Shown: positions 8,072-17,664, counted from the first letter of the stretch. The stretch is 64,000 bases of DNA from Pseudobdellovibrionaceae bacterium (GCA_023898385.1 CP060220.1:1984001-2048000); one strand, 5' to 3'. Translations and numbers: made by a program. The notes: a model not told the origin generated them from the sequence alone.

Positions 8072-9040
8072 GTGAAGAAGTATAAAAAACTTCTGCTCGT
8101 TCGGCTTGATCGCATGGGTGATTTGGTTCTCACTTTGCCGGTGGACTCCCATCCGGATTTAAAGGACACCGAGTGCTTTTGGATTATTCCAGTGGGCCTA
8201 GATTTTATTGTACAAAATAGGCCGTTTCGAACCATCACCAAAAAATTGAGCTTTTTTGATTTTTTTCGATTCGTTAAGTGGCTTCGGCAAGAGAACTTCT
8301 CCGCCAGTGTGGTGTTTCATGCACCATGGTGGATGAGTTTGGCCCTTTTTTTGGCAAGAATTCCCTGGCGGGTGGGCCCCTTGAGTCAGTGGCATTCGTT
8401 TTTGTTTTTTAACAAAGGGATTCGTCAAAAACGAAGTGAATGCCAGTACCACGAGTTAGACTACAACTACCTACTTCTTGAGCAAGGATTGGATCTGCAA
8501 AAATTGCCCCAACACCTGCCTTTGGAACTTCACGCGGAGCCACCAGAGAATTTATCTCCACGCAGTTACGTGGTGGTCCACCCTGGTATGGGTGGATCTG
8601 CTCGCAATTGGCCACTGGCTTATTATAAAAACTTGATTGAGTCGCTCAGTGAGAGCACCTCGGTGTTTGTTACAGGCACCAATATGGATCGTGAATGGTT
8701 GGAGCCGCTCAAGAAAAACACTAAGGTAAATGAAAATATAAAATGGTTAGATGGCCAGCTCAGCGGGACGGACCTCTTGCGCTTGCTAAAGGGTGCAAAG
8801 ACCGTGGTGGCACCGAGCACCGGAGTGCTTCACCTTGCTGCGGCCCTTGGTGTACACACCATTGGTATATTTAGCCCCATTACTGTTCAAAAACCCGATC
8901 GCTGGGGACCAAAGGGCCCAAGAGCCCTCACGATAGCGCCAGCCGTCGACTGCCCCGGATATTTCAAATGCATCGGCGAAAAATGTCCACACTATGATTG
9001 CATGGAAAAAATCGATATAGGCCCTGAGATGATTTTATAA
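8072..9040 (+). CDS. Family 9 glycosyltransferase (heptosyltransferase-like)
   Basis: A 322-residue GT9 protein of the ADP-heptose:LPS heptosyltransferase type. The N-terminal KLLLVRLDRMGDLVLTLP is the family opening. VVVHPGMGGSARNWP and the APSTGVLHLAAALGVHTIG segment form the nucleotide-sugar site. A cysteine cluster near the C-terminus (DCPGYFKCIGEKCPHYDC) is an added feature. It begins with GTG 12 nt after the GT2 gene and ends just before the convergent Nudix gene. It should add a heptose or similar sugar to LPS core on the cytoplasmic face; the exact acceptor is unknown. Confidence 0.88.
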   Translation: MKKYKKLLLVRLDRMGDLVLTLPVDSHPDLKDTECFWIIPVGLDFIVQNRPFRTITKKLSFFDFFRFVKWLRQENFSASVVFHAPWWMSLALFLARIPWRVGPLSQWHSFLFFNKGIRQKRSECQYHELDYNYLLLEQGLDLQKLPQHLPLELHAEPPENLSPRSYVVVHPGMGGSARNWPLAYYKNLIESLSESTSVFVTGTNMDREWLEPLKKNTKVNENIKWLDGQLSGTDLLRLLKGAKTVVAPSTGVLHLAAALGVHTIGIFSPITVQKPDRWGPKGPRALTIAPAVDCPGYFKCIGEKCPHYDCMEKIDIGPEMIL

Positions 9041-9044
9041 GCGG

Positions 9045-9581
9045 CTACGACAAACGGCCCATGGCAAGACTGAGCGATGCGGCAACCAAAGCATGGTTGA
9101 TACATCCTGTTTGAAATTGATTCATCAACCACTGTTTCTCAACCAGCTTCACCTCAAGGTCTTCAAAAGGATCAAGACACGGTTTTGCTGTTAATTCACA
9201 TCCCGTGGCCAAGTACGTGAACACCCGATTGGTCTGAATGGCTGGATTGGGATAATGCATTCCGAGGGCTTCAATTTTTTTAGCCACATAACCCGTTTCT
9301 TCTTCTAGTTCTCTTAATGCCGCGGCTTTAGGGTCTTCTCCGGGATCTGTAGCACCGCCGGGAAACTCCATAAACCACTCATCAGCGGCATGCCGATATT
9401 GATTCACCATGACCACCTGGCCATCAGCGGTCACGGGCACCACGTGTACCCAATCACAAAATTCAACCACATAGTAACGGGGCATGACCCGGCCATCAGG
9501 CAACTCGCATTTATCTGTACGGAGACGAAAAAAACCGGCTTTATGAATTTCGTTGGATTCTAAAGTTTTCCATTTTTTCAT
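9045..9581 (-). CDS. Nudix hydrolase, ADP-ribose pyrophosphatase type
   Basis: A 178-residue Nudix protein. The Nudix box is complete (GGATDPGEDPKAAALRELEE followed by ETGY, about 74-98), supplying the metal-binding glutamates. The N-terminal segment and VNQYRHAADEWFMEFPGG resemble ADP-sugar pyrophosphatases (NudF/ADP-ribose type), which cleave ADP-ribose to AMP and ribose 5-phosphate. It overlaps the upstream YhaM-type gene by 4 nt (stop/start coupling), so it is the last gene of the long minus-strand operon. Substrate preference cannot be fixed from sequence alone. Confidence 0.85.
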   Translation of the reverse strand: MKKWKTLESNEIHKAGFFRLRTDKCELPDGRVMPRYYVVEFCDWVHVVPVTADGQVVMVNQYRHAADEWFMEFPGGATDPGEDPKAAALRELEEETGYVAKKIEALGMHYPNPAIQTNRVFTYLATGCELTAKPCLDPFEDLEVKLVEKQWLMNQFQTGCINHALVAASLSLAMGRLS

Positions 9582-10573
9582 TTGCCGCTCAATTTCAATT
9601 GTTCAGCAAATAGAGGCAAATAAAAATATCGATCGTGTTGGGCCTCGTATCTTGTCCAATCCGACTGGTTTTCCAATTCAGATGTCATAAACGAAGCTAC
9701 TGAGTTGATCTTGCTGTCAAATTCATCAATCATAGCCACTACCAAGGCCTCTAAAAGTTTTGGTCTTTTCGGAGAGCCATACTCTAACTTGCCATGATGG
9801 CTGAGAATAATGTGTTTACAAATATCACGTTGGTCTTCAGTGAAGTCAGAAATACGCATGGACATCTTATCAACTAGTTCACAGGCAAGAACCATATGGC
9901 CGACAAGGCGTCCGCGTTGGGTGTATTGAAAACCGTCCTCTACCGACAGCTCCCAGATTTTCCCGATGTCATGAAAAATAGCACCAAATAATAAATAGTC
10001 ATAATTTAAAAAAGTATAATGCTTAGCTAAAAAACTCATAGTTTGAGCAATGGAGAGAACATGCTCCAGTAGCCCGCCCACATAGGCATGGTGAATGGTC
10101 TTTGCTGCTGGCGCCTTTAAAAAGAGTGGCCGAACTTCTTTATCTGTTAAAGTTTCAACAACCAAAGCTTTAAGGGCTGGGTCCTTCATTTCGTCCACGA
10201 GCTTTTCAAGGTCGGCCATCATTGCTTCCACTGGGCGTTTGGCCGATGCCATGAAGTCATTCAACGAATATTCTGATGATTCTGCTTTCCGAATTTGATG
10301 AACCACCATCTGCTTTTTCTTTTGGAAAACTTGAATATGACCTTTAACAAAAACAAAGTCTCCCTCGTCAAAGGCGTGTACAAATTCGTCCGCTTTTTCC
10401 CAAACTCGGCCGTTGATCGACCCTGTAATATCGCCCAAATACAAATTAATGTAGGGCTTACCGTTTTTATCAGTCAGATAAGATTTATCTTTGACCCAAA
10501 AAACTGACTCTATATTTTGTTTTTCTACAAGCTGATTTACAAATTGCTTGTTTGCCTCATTTAACGATGCCAC
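9578..10573 (-). CDS. YhaM-type 3'-5' exoribonuclease (OB fold + HD domain)
   Basis: A 331-residue protein. The N-terminal OB-fold-like domain (about 18-95, including GDITGSINGRVWEKADEF) is followed by an HD phosphohydrolase domain (about 155-300) with HHAYVGGLLEHV and FHDIGKIWEL giving the metal-binding His and HD pair, then LSHHGKLEYGSP. This order is that of YhaM/CBF1 3'-5' exonucleases of RNA and single-stranded DNA. It is cytoplasmic. It overlaps the Nudix gene by 4 nt. YhaM is best known from Firmicutes but homologues are common in this lineage of proteobacterial relatives, so I do not claim transfer. Confidence 0.85.
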   Translation of the reverse strand: MASLNEANKQFVNQLVEKQNIESVFWVKDKSYLTDKNGKPYINLYLGDITGSINGRVWEKADEFVHAFDEGDFVFVKGHIQVFQKKKQMVVHQIRKAESSEYSLNDFMASAKRPVEAMMADLEKLVDEMKDPALKALVVETLTDKEVRPLFLKAPAAKTIHHAYVGGLLEHVLSIAQTMSFLAKHYTFLNYDYLLFGAIFHDIGKIWELSVEDGFQYTQRGRLVGHMVLACELVDKMSMRISDFTEDQRDICKHIILSHHGKLEYGSPKRPKLLEALVVAMIDEFDSKINSVASFMTSELENQSDWTRYEAQHDRYFYLPLFAEQLKLSGK

Positions 10574-10585
10574 GCTCGGCTCCTA

Positions 10586-11359
10586 TTAGTCTTGTTTACA
10601 CATTTTCGCCTTGTATCGGGAATCAACAAATGACACAGATCCTAAAAAGTAGTCTTCGTCCACGGTGGTGAAAAAATAAAAATTGCCAGCAACGACGCTT
10701 AAATATCTTTGATCTGTCGTATTGAGTTTTAATCCCTCTTTTGAGCCCAAATGATTCTTATAAAAACTAGTTATTTCCATAAATTTTGAACAGCCAGATC
10801 CAAAAACCTTTCCACGCAACTCCTGAGGCAAGGCCCGGCTGACATAAAACACTCGCAGATTATCAAAAGCCTGACCCTCTTGAAGTTCGTGGGGCAAATC
10901 TATTTTAAGTCGAAAGTATCCCTTCTTTTTTGTCACCCAATTGCGAAAATCAACTATAGCTCCATCTTGGCGTAAGGGGATCTGAATGACTTTGTGGCTC
11001 AATACGCCAGGTGTCTCCTCCGACATCGTCACCGAAACCACCATGTGCCGCCGCTCTAAAGCCACTTTATCTAGAATACTAGTGGACCCCGCAGCCTCTT
11101 TTTCAGCACTCTTGTTTTTCTCTGTGTTAGCAATGAATTCGTCGATCATCACGGCAAGGGGCCGTGGCATTTTTAGACTCTTATCAAATTCTGAGGCATG
11201 CCCAGTATGAACTGATGATGTTGTCTCTGCACTGGAGGAGTGACCGTGATCGTTGGCCCCACTGGAAACAACGGCAAAAAGGATAACAACAAATAATAGA
11301 GTCAGCCCACCAATATGACGATGAAAACACTCAGTTCGTTTGAGCTGCATCATTGCCAC
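10586..11359 (-). CDS. Secreted or anchored protein of unknown function
   Basis: A 257-residue protein I do not recognise. It has a hydrophobic segment (about 18-33, LTLLFVVILFAVVSSGA) that is a signal peptide or anchor. A His/Ser/Thr-rich stretch (NDHGHSSSAETTSSVHTGHA) follows, and then a domain rich in beta-strand pattern with two cysteines late in the protein. The start overlaps the end of the GYF_2-TPR gene by 29 nt, so the two are probably translationally coupled. An in-frame ATG two codons downstream is an equal choice. The periplasm or outer face of the inner membrane is the likely location. Confidence 0.7.
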   Translation of the reverse strand: MAMMQLKRTECFHRHIGGLTLLFVVILFAVVSSGANDHGHSSSAETTSSVHTGHASEFDKSLKMPRPLAVMIDEFIANTEKNKSAEKEAAGSTSILDKVALERRHMVVSVTMSEETPGVLSHKVIQIPLRQDGAIVDFRNWVTKKKGYFRLKIDLPHELQEGQAFDNLRVFYVSRALPQELRGKVFGSGCSKFMEITSFYKNHLGSKEGLKLNTTDQRYLSVVAGNFYFFTTVDEDYFLGSVSFVDSRYKAKMCKQD

Positions 11360-13109
11360 TCATTTCCGCCTTAATCTTCAACAGAGGGCGGTAGTTGGGC
11401 GCCAACGCCAACCCTCGCGATAGGTACTCCTCGGCCGTCCCCTTATCTTGCTGCGAAAATATAATCTGACTTAAACCAGCTATGGCTTGCAGAGAACGAG
11501 GATGTTTTTGAATCAGCTCATCCCACACTCTTGCCGCACATTCGTAGTTTTTCTCATTCTGGCAATATCGCCCCATTACTATTAAGGGAGCGACGAAAGA
11601 TCTTTGCTTGTCACTTTCAATGGCCGCATTCCAAGATGACAACGCCTTATCCACAAAACCTAGCTCAAAAAGAATAAATCCCTGCACTGTCTTGACCAGA
11701 GGATCATTGGGACTTTGAGCCACCGCTTTATCGATCGTACGACGGGCTTCTGTGAAGCCATCCTTAACTTTTGCATGACAATAAGCCGCCAAAGCAATTG
11801 CCCGAGGCGAGAAATCAAACTGACTCGTAAGCGTTTCACACCAAGACTTTAGTGCATCCCATCCAGCGGCGTCTCTGTAAATAAAGGGATCATGATTAAA
11901 ATCAGATGTTTGATAGGGATCTATATCTAAAATCTCAGAAATTCGCTGTTCCCAATCCATCTTCGTTGCAGCCAAGAAATCCAGATAGCTTCGACTGAGC
12001 AAAATTTCTTGTTGGTAATCTCCATCAAGGTCGTAACCCTCAAGCACCTGCTTTACATCACGAACGGCGACCTTATCACCTTTTGCATGTTGGCTTACCG
12101 CCACTCGAGCCAACAGCACATAGGCGATGGGATCAAACGGAGCCTGGCGAAGGGCCGACTGCAGGTGTCCATTGGCCGCCCCCCAGTCTTTTTCTTTAAT
12201 AGCGATGGCAGCCATATTAATCAGAGCCCGCATATCAAAGGGGTTTCTTGAAATCACTTTTTTCAATGTTTGGCGGGCTCCGTTGATATTTCCTTCTAGC
12301 AAGTCAATCACACCAAGACCCAGATCAATTTCATCCAGAGGAGCTCCGGCCTTACCGCTAACCCCTTGCAACAACCTTCGCGCCTCCGCTGTTTGGCCCT
12401 CGATTTGGGCAAGCAATATGGCTTTTCGAACCATCACGTCCGGCTGATTTAAATCTTCTGTCGCTAATTTTTTATAGGAATCCAATGCCGCTTTGTAATC
12501 GCCAGTGAGGTATGAAAAATCAGCCTCAACAAGAGCACGGCTGGCTTCTGTTTGTTTCGCTTTGGGTTTATCTATAAATCGAGTGTAACCCACAAAGGCC
12601 AGGGCGAGGATGACAATGACTCCCGAAATAAACCACATGGATTGAGAGGCTCGATCCGTTTGCTTCGTCAGAGCCGAGTCACCCATGTATCCGTAGGCAT
12701 TTCCCTTTGGGGCGGCGCCAGATCTAGACATTGGCTCTTCGTCAATATCCTCGTACACAATTTCGTTACCGTGTCTATGCAGTGAAATATCATCTGTGAG
12801 ATCGTCTCTCACATGATCCACGCGTTCGGTAATACTATCTGTGGAAGTCATGCTCGCCGTTGACATAGTGGAGGTGATTTCATCAATGGCCGAACCACCA
12901 CTTTGCCGCATTTCTTCAACGGCCTTTGCGAATTCGACCTCATCTCTTATGTAATTCCAGCGACGAAACGGTCGGGAGACTTCATCAAAGACCGCAAGTT
13001 CTTTATTTTTCAGTAAATGAACTACTTCGTCTGTGGTGTACGGGCCTAAAACCCGACCACTGCTTTTTACCAGCCAATGTGGAGTGCCTTGCTGTCCAGC
13101 CACAACCAA
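11331..13109 (-). CDS. GYF_2-transmembrane-TPR protein
   Basis: A 592-residue protein in three parts: an N-terminal GYF_2-like module (about 10-60, HWLVKSSGRVLGPYTTDEVV), an acidic linker, one membrane helix (about 162-180, MWFISGVIVILALAFVGYTR), and a long helical tail with TPR-type repeats (about 195-580; for example NPFDMRALINMAAIAIKEKD and APFDPIAYVLLARVAVSQHA). The GYF_2 module resembles those of the GYF_2-PilZ protein at 3241-4092. Topology predicts the GYF_2 part in the cytoplasm and the TPR part in the periplasm, so it may relay between the two. It sits 7 nt after purH in the operon. Confidence 0.8.
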   Translation of the reverse strand: MVVAGQQGTPHWLVKSSGRVLGPYTTDEVVHLLKNKELAVFDEVSRPFRRWNYIRDEVEFAKAVEEMRQSGGSAIDEITSTMSTASMTSTDSITERVDHVRDDLTDDISLHRHGNEIVYEDIDEEPMSRSGAAPKGNAYGYMGDSALTKQTDRASQSMWFISGVIVILALAFVGYTRFIDKPKAKQTEASRALVEADFSYLTGDYKAALDSYKKLATEDLNQPDVMVRKAILLAQIEGQTAEARRLLQGVSGKAGAPLDEIDLGLGVIDLLEGNINGARQTLKKVISRNPFDMRALINMAAIAIKEKDWGAANGHLQSALRQAPFDPIAYVLLARVAVSQHAKGDKVAVRDVKQVLEGYDLDGDYQQEILLSRSYLDFLAATKMDWEQRISEILDIDPYQTSDFNHDPFIYRDAAGWDALKSWCETLTSQFDFSPRAIALAAYCHAKVKDGFTEARRTIDKAVAQSPNDPLVKTVQGFILFELGFVDKALSSWNAAIESDKQRSFVAPLIVMGRYCQNEKNYECAARVWDELIQKHPRSLQAIAGLSQIIFSQQDKGTAEEYLSRGLALAPNYRPLLKIKAEMSGNDAAQTN

Positions 13110-13116
13110 TTATCTC

Positions 13117-14679
13117 CTAATGTCGAAAATGCCGTTGCCCCGTTAAAACCATTCCCACACCACGTTTCTTGGCCGCAGCCAATACTTCGTCGTCTTTAAT
13201 TGAACCACCGGGCTGAATAATCCATTGAATCCCCGCATCGGCGGCTAACTCTACAGAATCTGCAAAAGGAAAAAAGGCGTCACTCGCCAACACGGCACCA
13301 TTGGCTCCGCCGTGAAACTCGGCCGCTCGAGCCAAAGACTGTTTCACCGCATCCACACGGTTCACCTGGCCCATACCCAGACCCAGTGTCATCCCGTCGG
13401 CGGCCACCGCAATGGCATTACTCTTGAGGTGAGCACACACCTGCCAAGCAAACAATAAGTCCTCTTGAACCTTGTCCGTTAAATCACCACCAACCACTTT
13501 CCAATCCGATGACCAAGTCATGGCCACGGCGTCCTGCTGTTGCAACAAAAATCCACCCAACACCGAACGCCATTCCACTTGTGCTTCTTTTTTCATCAAA
13601 TTCTGCCACTGCAAAATTCGTAGGTTAGGTTTTTTAGCAAAAACCTGTAAAGCGTCCTCAGAAAATTCAGGAGCAACGACGCACTCTAAAAACAATTGAC
13701 TCAATAAATGGGCTGCCTCTGCATCCACAGTCTTATTTATCGCTACAATGCCGCCAAAAACACTCACGGGGTCAGCTGCCAATGCCTTTTTCACGGCCAC
13801 CGATGCATCGGGGGATCGCCCCACTCCACAGGGGTTATTGTGCTTCACCGCCACACAGGTGGCCCCCAAGTCGAACTCTCGCAACGTTCCCACTGCAGCA
13901 TCAATATCTAAAATGTTATTGTACGAAAGTGCTTTTCCCTGAATCACATGGGCTCTATGGATACCCTCGCTCTGACCAGCCGTTAGGTTTTTGTACCATC
14001 CCGCTTGTTGATGGGGATTTTCTCCATAACGCAAGGGCTGCACAAAGGCTCCTGCTGCCGTGGTTTCAGGCTCAGGAATAACCTGTGGTGCGGGGGCGGT
14101 CTGATTAAGGTAAGCACTCACCGCCGAGTCGTATGCGGAGGTGTGAGCAAACACTTTCGCCGCAAGTCTCCGGCGATCGTCCAATGTTAATTCTCGTTTA
14201 TTTAAGATCCATTCGTAGTCGTTAGGATCGCAAACCACCGTTATGCGTTCATAATTTTTAGCTGCCGCACGCAGAAAAGATGGCCCACCAATATCGATAT
14301 ATTCAACCTGCTCTTGTTCATTGACGTTGCCCGAGCGCATTTGTTTTTCCCAAGCATTAACAAACGGATACAAATTACCCACGACCAAATCAAAGGGCGC
14401 CAAGCCCTCAGCCTCTAGTAAGGCCAGGTCATCCGCCACATGGCCTCTTGCCAGCAAACACATATGAACTCGGGGATGAAGAGTTTTTACTCGTCCATCC
14501 ATAACTTCAGGAAACCCTGTTTGTTCAGACACATCTAAAACTGAAACTCCTGAGTCACGCAGAATCTGGGCCGTCCCCCCTGTGGACACAATTCGGGTAT
14601 GGGCTGAATTCAAAGCCTGAGCCAATTTCTCAAGGCCGGTTTTGTCAGAAACAGAGATTAAAGCATTCTTAAACATCAA
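13117..14679 (-). CDS. purH: Bifunctional AICAR formyltransferase / IMP cyclohydrolase
   Basis: A 520-residue PurH of normal length. The N-terminal IMP cyclohydrolase part opens ALISVSDKTGLEKLAQALNS and contains the conserved TLHPRVHMCLLARG. The C-terminal formyltransferase part carries the KHNNPCGVG motif with the catalytic Lys-His. It performs the last two steps of IMP synthesis in the cytoplasm: 10-formyl-THF-dependent formylation of AICAR, then ring closure. It overlaps the upstream mlaD-like gene by 4 nt. A purine housekeeping gene between envelope lipid-transport and TPR genes is a fused-operon arrangement, not evidence of functional linkage. Confidence 0.96.
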   Translation of the reverse strand: MMFKNALISVSDKTGLEKLAQALNSAHTRIVSTGGTAQILRDSGVSVLDVSEQTGFPEVMDGRVKTLHPRVHMCLLARGHVADDLALLEAEGLAPFDLVVGNLYPFVNAWEKQMRSGNVNEQEQVEYIDIGGPSFLRAAAKNYERITVVCDPNDYEWILNKRELTLDDRRRLAAKVFAHTSAYDSAVSAYLNQTAPAPQVIPEPETTAAGAFVQPLRYGENPHQQAGWYKNLTAGQSEGIHRAHVIQGKALSYNNILDIDAAVGTLREFDLGATCVAVKHNNPCGVGRSPDASVAVKKALAADPVSVFGGIVAINKTVDAEAAHLLSQLFLECVVAPEFSEDALQVFAKKPNLRILQWQNLMKKEAQVEWRSVLGGFLLQQQDAVAMTWSSDWKVVGGDLTDKVQEDLLFAWQVCAHLKSNAIAVAADGMTLGLGMGQVNRVDAVKQSLARAAEFHGGANGAVLASDAFFPFADSVELAADAGIQWIIQPGGSIKDDEVLAAAKKRGVGMVLTGQRHFRH

Positions 14680-16064
14680 AACGAAACCTGCGACGCAAAG
14701 AGTTTTAAATCATCATTAGTTAAAAATAGTCCCGCCCCAAAAAAGGCCGATCCATTTCCAGCTGTTGAAACTAAATCATCGCCCCCGCCCACGACATAAA
14801 CGCCGCGAAAGAAATTATAGCGAGCAAATGCGCGAAGATTAAGGTCTGTGAATTCGTACAGTTCTAACGATAACTTCATCCGACGACGAAAAAGATTATA
14901 ATCAAATCCCATGCCCGCCGCATTTTCAATGATTCCACCTTTGACCGTCCAGTTATAAAAGTTCTTAGCAAACAAGGCTGTAAATTTAATGTCCTCAAGT
15001 TTGGTTTCTGCCGAGCGGGTGGTCGTTTGTGGATTACTGTCGATTTGCTCAACCAGTTCCGTATTTCGAGTCACGCCTCTTGGATCATCAATCACAGATA
15101 ATTCATAATAGCGATCTAGGCCCGGCTGAAATTTAAATGAAAGATATGACTTAAAAACGTCGGCACTCGCCAAATACTCTGAGTGATAGTCAACGCTGGT
15201 TTCAAGGGTTTGCGCACCCCCAATCAACTCATTGACGTTATAAACAGCCTGATTGATTTCGTTTATAGTCTCTTCGTCGTTAACTAAACGCCCCAGGGTC
15301 CCCTCGCCGTTGTTTATTTTGGCGGTGATTTCTTCTACGTTTTTCAATGAACGATCAATGCGAGATAAGCTGGCAATCGCCTTATCAATAGAATGACCGA
15401 GGCCTCCCTCGCCGTCTTTACCTAGGTAGTTATCTAAACTTTCTGTGATTGATGCCACACGCTCGATAATTTGATTCAAATTTTCTTTATTCTGTCCGGA
15501 AACATCAGATAGATCTTGAGTGAGATTTTCAATGTTATTAACAATGCGGCCCAAGGGAGTGGTGCGATCCCCTTCTCCACTCATGGCCTTATTCAAAGTG
15601 TCAGCCAAGCCGCGGAGCGAGTCGGTAATACGCCCCACCTCATTGACCAGCTCATTGATTGAACTTTGTTTATTGGGGCTTGAAATCTCCGAGCCACTCG
15701 CGATGAGTGGATCACTGGTTTTTCCTGGAATTATCTCAACGTGTTTATCACCCAAGATTCCATCCGCCCGAATTTCAACCTCTGAAGACTGAGTGAGTTT
15801 CACATCTTTGCCTACCAACAAATGGACTCGCGCCCGCCCGCCTTCGACCAGTTCAATGTCTTCAATAATACCGACTTTAATACCAGCCACTTTTACAGCA
15901 CTGTTCTTAACCAAACCGTTGGCGTCATCGAGATCAAACCAATATTTGTTGGAGCCACCAAATACATTAGGGCCTTCGGCCACTTTCATCGACATAATGC
16001 CAATGAGTGTAGCCACCACCACAACCATCACACCAACTTTGAACTCAGGCGTATTGAAAAACAT
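14676..16064 (-). CDS. mlaD: MlaD/MCE-family protein with beta-rich C-terminal extension
   Basis: A 462-residue protein, much longer than E. coli MlaD (about 180). It has an N-terminal membrane anchor (about 9-26), an MCE domain (about 37-127, FDLDDANGLVKNSAVKVAGI then ILGDKHVEIIPG), and a long amphipathic helical region (about 130-285, RITDSLRGLADTLNKAMSG). The C-terminal 175 residues have alternating beta-strand character (FKSYLSFKFQPGLDRYYELS, MKLSLELYEF, LNLRAFARYNFFRGVYV) and end in Phe, as outer-membrane barrels often do. Together with MlaE and MlaF encoded just upstream it should move phospholipid between membranes. Operon overlaps are 1 nt with mlaF and 4 nt with purH. Confidence 0.88.
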   Translation of the reverse strand: MFFNTPEFKVGVMVVVVATLIGIMSMKVAEGPNVFGGSNKYWFDLDDANGLVKNSAVKVAGIKVGIIEDIELVEGGRARVHLLVGKDVKLTQSSEVEIRADGILGDKHVEIIPGKTSDPLIASGSEISSPNKQSSINELVNEVGRITDSLRGLADTLNKAMSGEGDRTTPLGRIVNNIENLTQDLSDVSGQNKENLNQIIERVASITESLDNYLGKDGEGGLGHSIDKAIASLSRIDRSLKNVEEITAKINNGEGTLGRLVNDEETINEINQAVYNVNELIGGAQTLETSVDYHSEYLASADVFKSYLSFKFQPGLDRYYELSVIDDPRGVTRNTELVEQIDSNPQTTTRSAETKLEDIKFTALFAKNFYNWTVKGGIIENAAGMGFDYNLFRRRMKLSLELYEFTDLNLRAFARYNFFRGVYVVGGGDDLVSTAGNGSAFFGAGLFLTNDDLKLFASQVSF

Positions 16065-16825
16065 TACGACTTTTTGTAACCTTTCTCGATAAAGCGCTGC
16101 ACTAACTCTTCGTTAGAACTCAAGAAATCCTCTGGCCTACCAGACAACAAAACTCTGCCTTTATCAAGCATAACAATATAGTCACCAATCTTGAAGGCCG
16201 CAGCCAAATCATGCGTGACAACTATGCCCGTTGAATTCTTTTGCTGACGGTGCGTGTCTAAAATCAAATTATCAACCATTTCAGTTAAAATGGGATCTAA
16301 TCCCGTGGTGGGCTCATCGTACAGAAGAATTTCTGGATCTAAGGCCAGGGCTCTGGCCAACCCCACTCGCTTTAACATTCCGCTGCTGAGTTCATTGGGG
16401 TATTTTCCGTAATGCTGACGGTCAAAGCCCGCTTGTTTCAGTTTATCAATTCCTATTTCGACGATCTTTTCGGGACGCAAATCAGGCTTGTGTTCGCGCA
16501 AAGGGAAGCAAACGTTTTCTAAGGCTGTCATGTCGTCAAAAAGGGCGACGTGCTGAAACAATACCCCGAGTCGGGTGCGGAACCGAATCAGCTCTCTGGG
16601 CCGCATTTCATTCACGTCATTACCTAAAACCTGAACCCGACCTTCTGTGGGGTGAATCAACCCCAGAACATGCTTCAAAAGAACACTTTTGCCGGTACCG
16701 CTATAACCAATGATAATTGTCAGTTGTCCTCTAGGAATTTCTAAGTCGATGCCGTCTAGAACAAATTTCTTTCCGCCATCAAAAGACTTGCGTACACCGC
16801 GCAAAGCCACCGCCGGCGCTTGCAT
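16064..16825 (-). CDS. mlaF: Mla-type phospholipid ABC transporter ATPase
   Basis: A 253-residue ABC ATPase. Walker A is GYSGTGKSVLLKH, the signature region reads NELSSGMLKRVGLARALALD (SSGM in place of LSGGQ, as is usual in MlaF), and Walker B is EILLYDEPTTGLD. The H-loop lies in VVTHDLAAAF. The MlaF family energises lipid transfer through the MlaE permease and MCE proteins at the inner membrane. It overlaps mlaE by one base and mlaD by one base, so the three are co-translated. Confidence 0.95.
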   Translation of the reverse strand: MQAPAVALRGVRKSFDGGKKFVLDGIDLEIPRGQLTIIIGYSGTGKSVLLKHVLGLIHPTEGRVQVLGNDVNEMRPRELIRFRTRLGVLFQHVALFDDMTALENVCFPLREHKPDLRPEKIVEIGIDKLKQAGFDRQHYGKYPNELSSGMLKRVGLARALALDPEILLYDEPTTGLDPILTEMVDNLILDTHRQQKNSTGIVVTHDLAAAFKIGDYIVMLDKGRVLLSGRPEDFLSSNEELVQRFIEKGYKKS

Positions 16826-17664
16826 TAAAGGGCATCCTTGATCGAGTAGAATAGGCGAATAATATTTGTGGTGAAAAAATTCACAACGATGATCAAAACC
16901 ATACTGAACACCACGCCGGAGTTGGTCGCCTCGCCCACGCCTTTAGCGCCGCCGCTGGCATGATATCCCCGGTAGGTACAAATGGCTCCAAATGTGCCGC
17001 CAAAAATAGCGGCCTTAATCAAACCTTCATTGATGTCTCTCGGATTTAACCAGAGCTGAATTTTGTCCCAAAAGATGGCCTCATCCAAATGCAAAACATG
17101 AACACAGAGATAATACGATCCCGACATGGCCACAAAATCAAACATTCCACAAAGAAGTGGCATTGAAACCAGTGCGGCCACCAACCGCGGTGCCACCAAG
17201 TACTGGCGCGGGTCTATACCCATAACTTCCATGGCATCTATCTGTTCGGAAACCCGCATAGTGGCTAACCGCGCTGCCATAGCACCACCGGCTCTGGCCG
17301 CCACAATCAATCCCGTAAGCACGGGTCCAAGCTCGCGGGTAATACCGAGCGCGACCGTTGGTCCAACTAGGTTTGTCGCATTCACCAAATTAAAACCCAA
17401 ATAGATCTGATAGGACATGGCCATGCCTGTAAAGGCACCGGTCAATGCGATAATAAAAATAGATTTATTTCCGATAAACTCCATATGGCGAATGATTTCG
17501 CCAAACCGATAGGGCTGGGTAAACAACAACGGAAACGATTGTTTAAAGAAAATGATGGTGCGACCTGTCTCCACAAAAAAACCATGGAACATTCGCCATA
17601 AAAACAAAAAAAACTCATCGATGACGCGATTCACTTTTTCACGGCGCTCTAACCAAACTGTCAT
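16825..17664 (-). CDS. mlaE: Mla-type lipid transporter permease
   Basis: A 279-residue MlaE/YrbE permease (DUF140 family). It has several membrane helices (for example IFIIALTGAFTGMAMSYQIY and MPLLCGMFDFVAMSGSYYLC), and the family segments ITRELGPVLTGLIVAARAGG and AMEVMGIDPRQYLVAPRLVA are clear. It forms the membrane core of the ABC lipid transporter with MlaF. Its start overlaps the alr stop by 4 nt. The order alr-mlaE-mlaF-mlaD places a peptidoglycan gene upstream of a lipid-trafficking operon, an envelope theme. Confidence 0.95.
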   Translation of the reverse strand: MTVWLERREKVNRVIDEFFLFLWRMFHGFFVETGRTIIFFKQSFPLLFTQPYRFGEIIRHMEFIGNKSIFIIALTGAFTGMAMSYQIYLGFNLVNATNLVGPTVALGITRELGPVLTGLIVAARAGGAMAARLATMRVSEQIDAMEVMGIDPRQYLVAPRLVAALVSMPLLCGMFDFVAMSGSYYLCVHVLHLDEAIFWDKIQLWLNPRDINEGLIKAAIFGGTFGAICTYRGYHASGGAKGVGEATNSGVVFSMVLIIVVNFFTTNIIRLFYSIKDAL

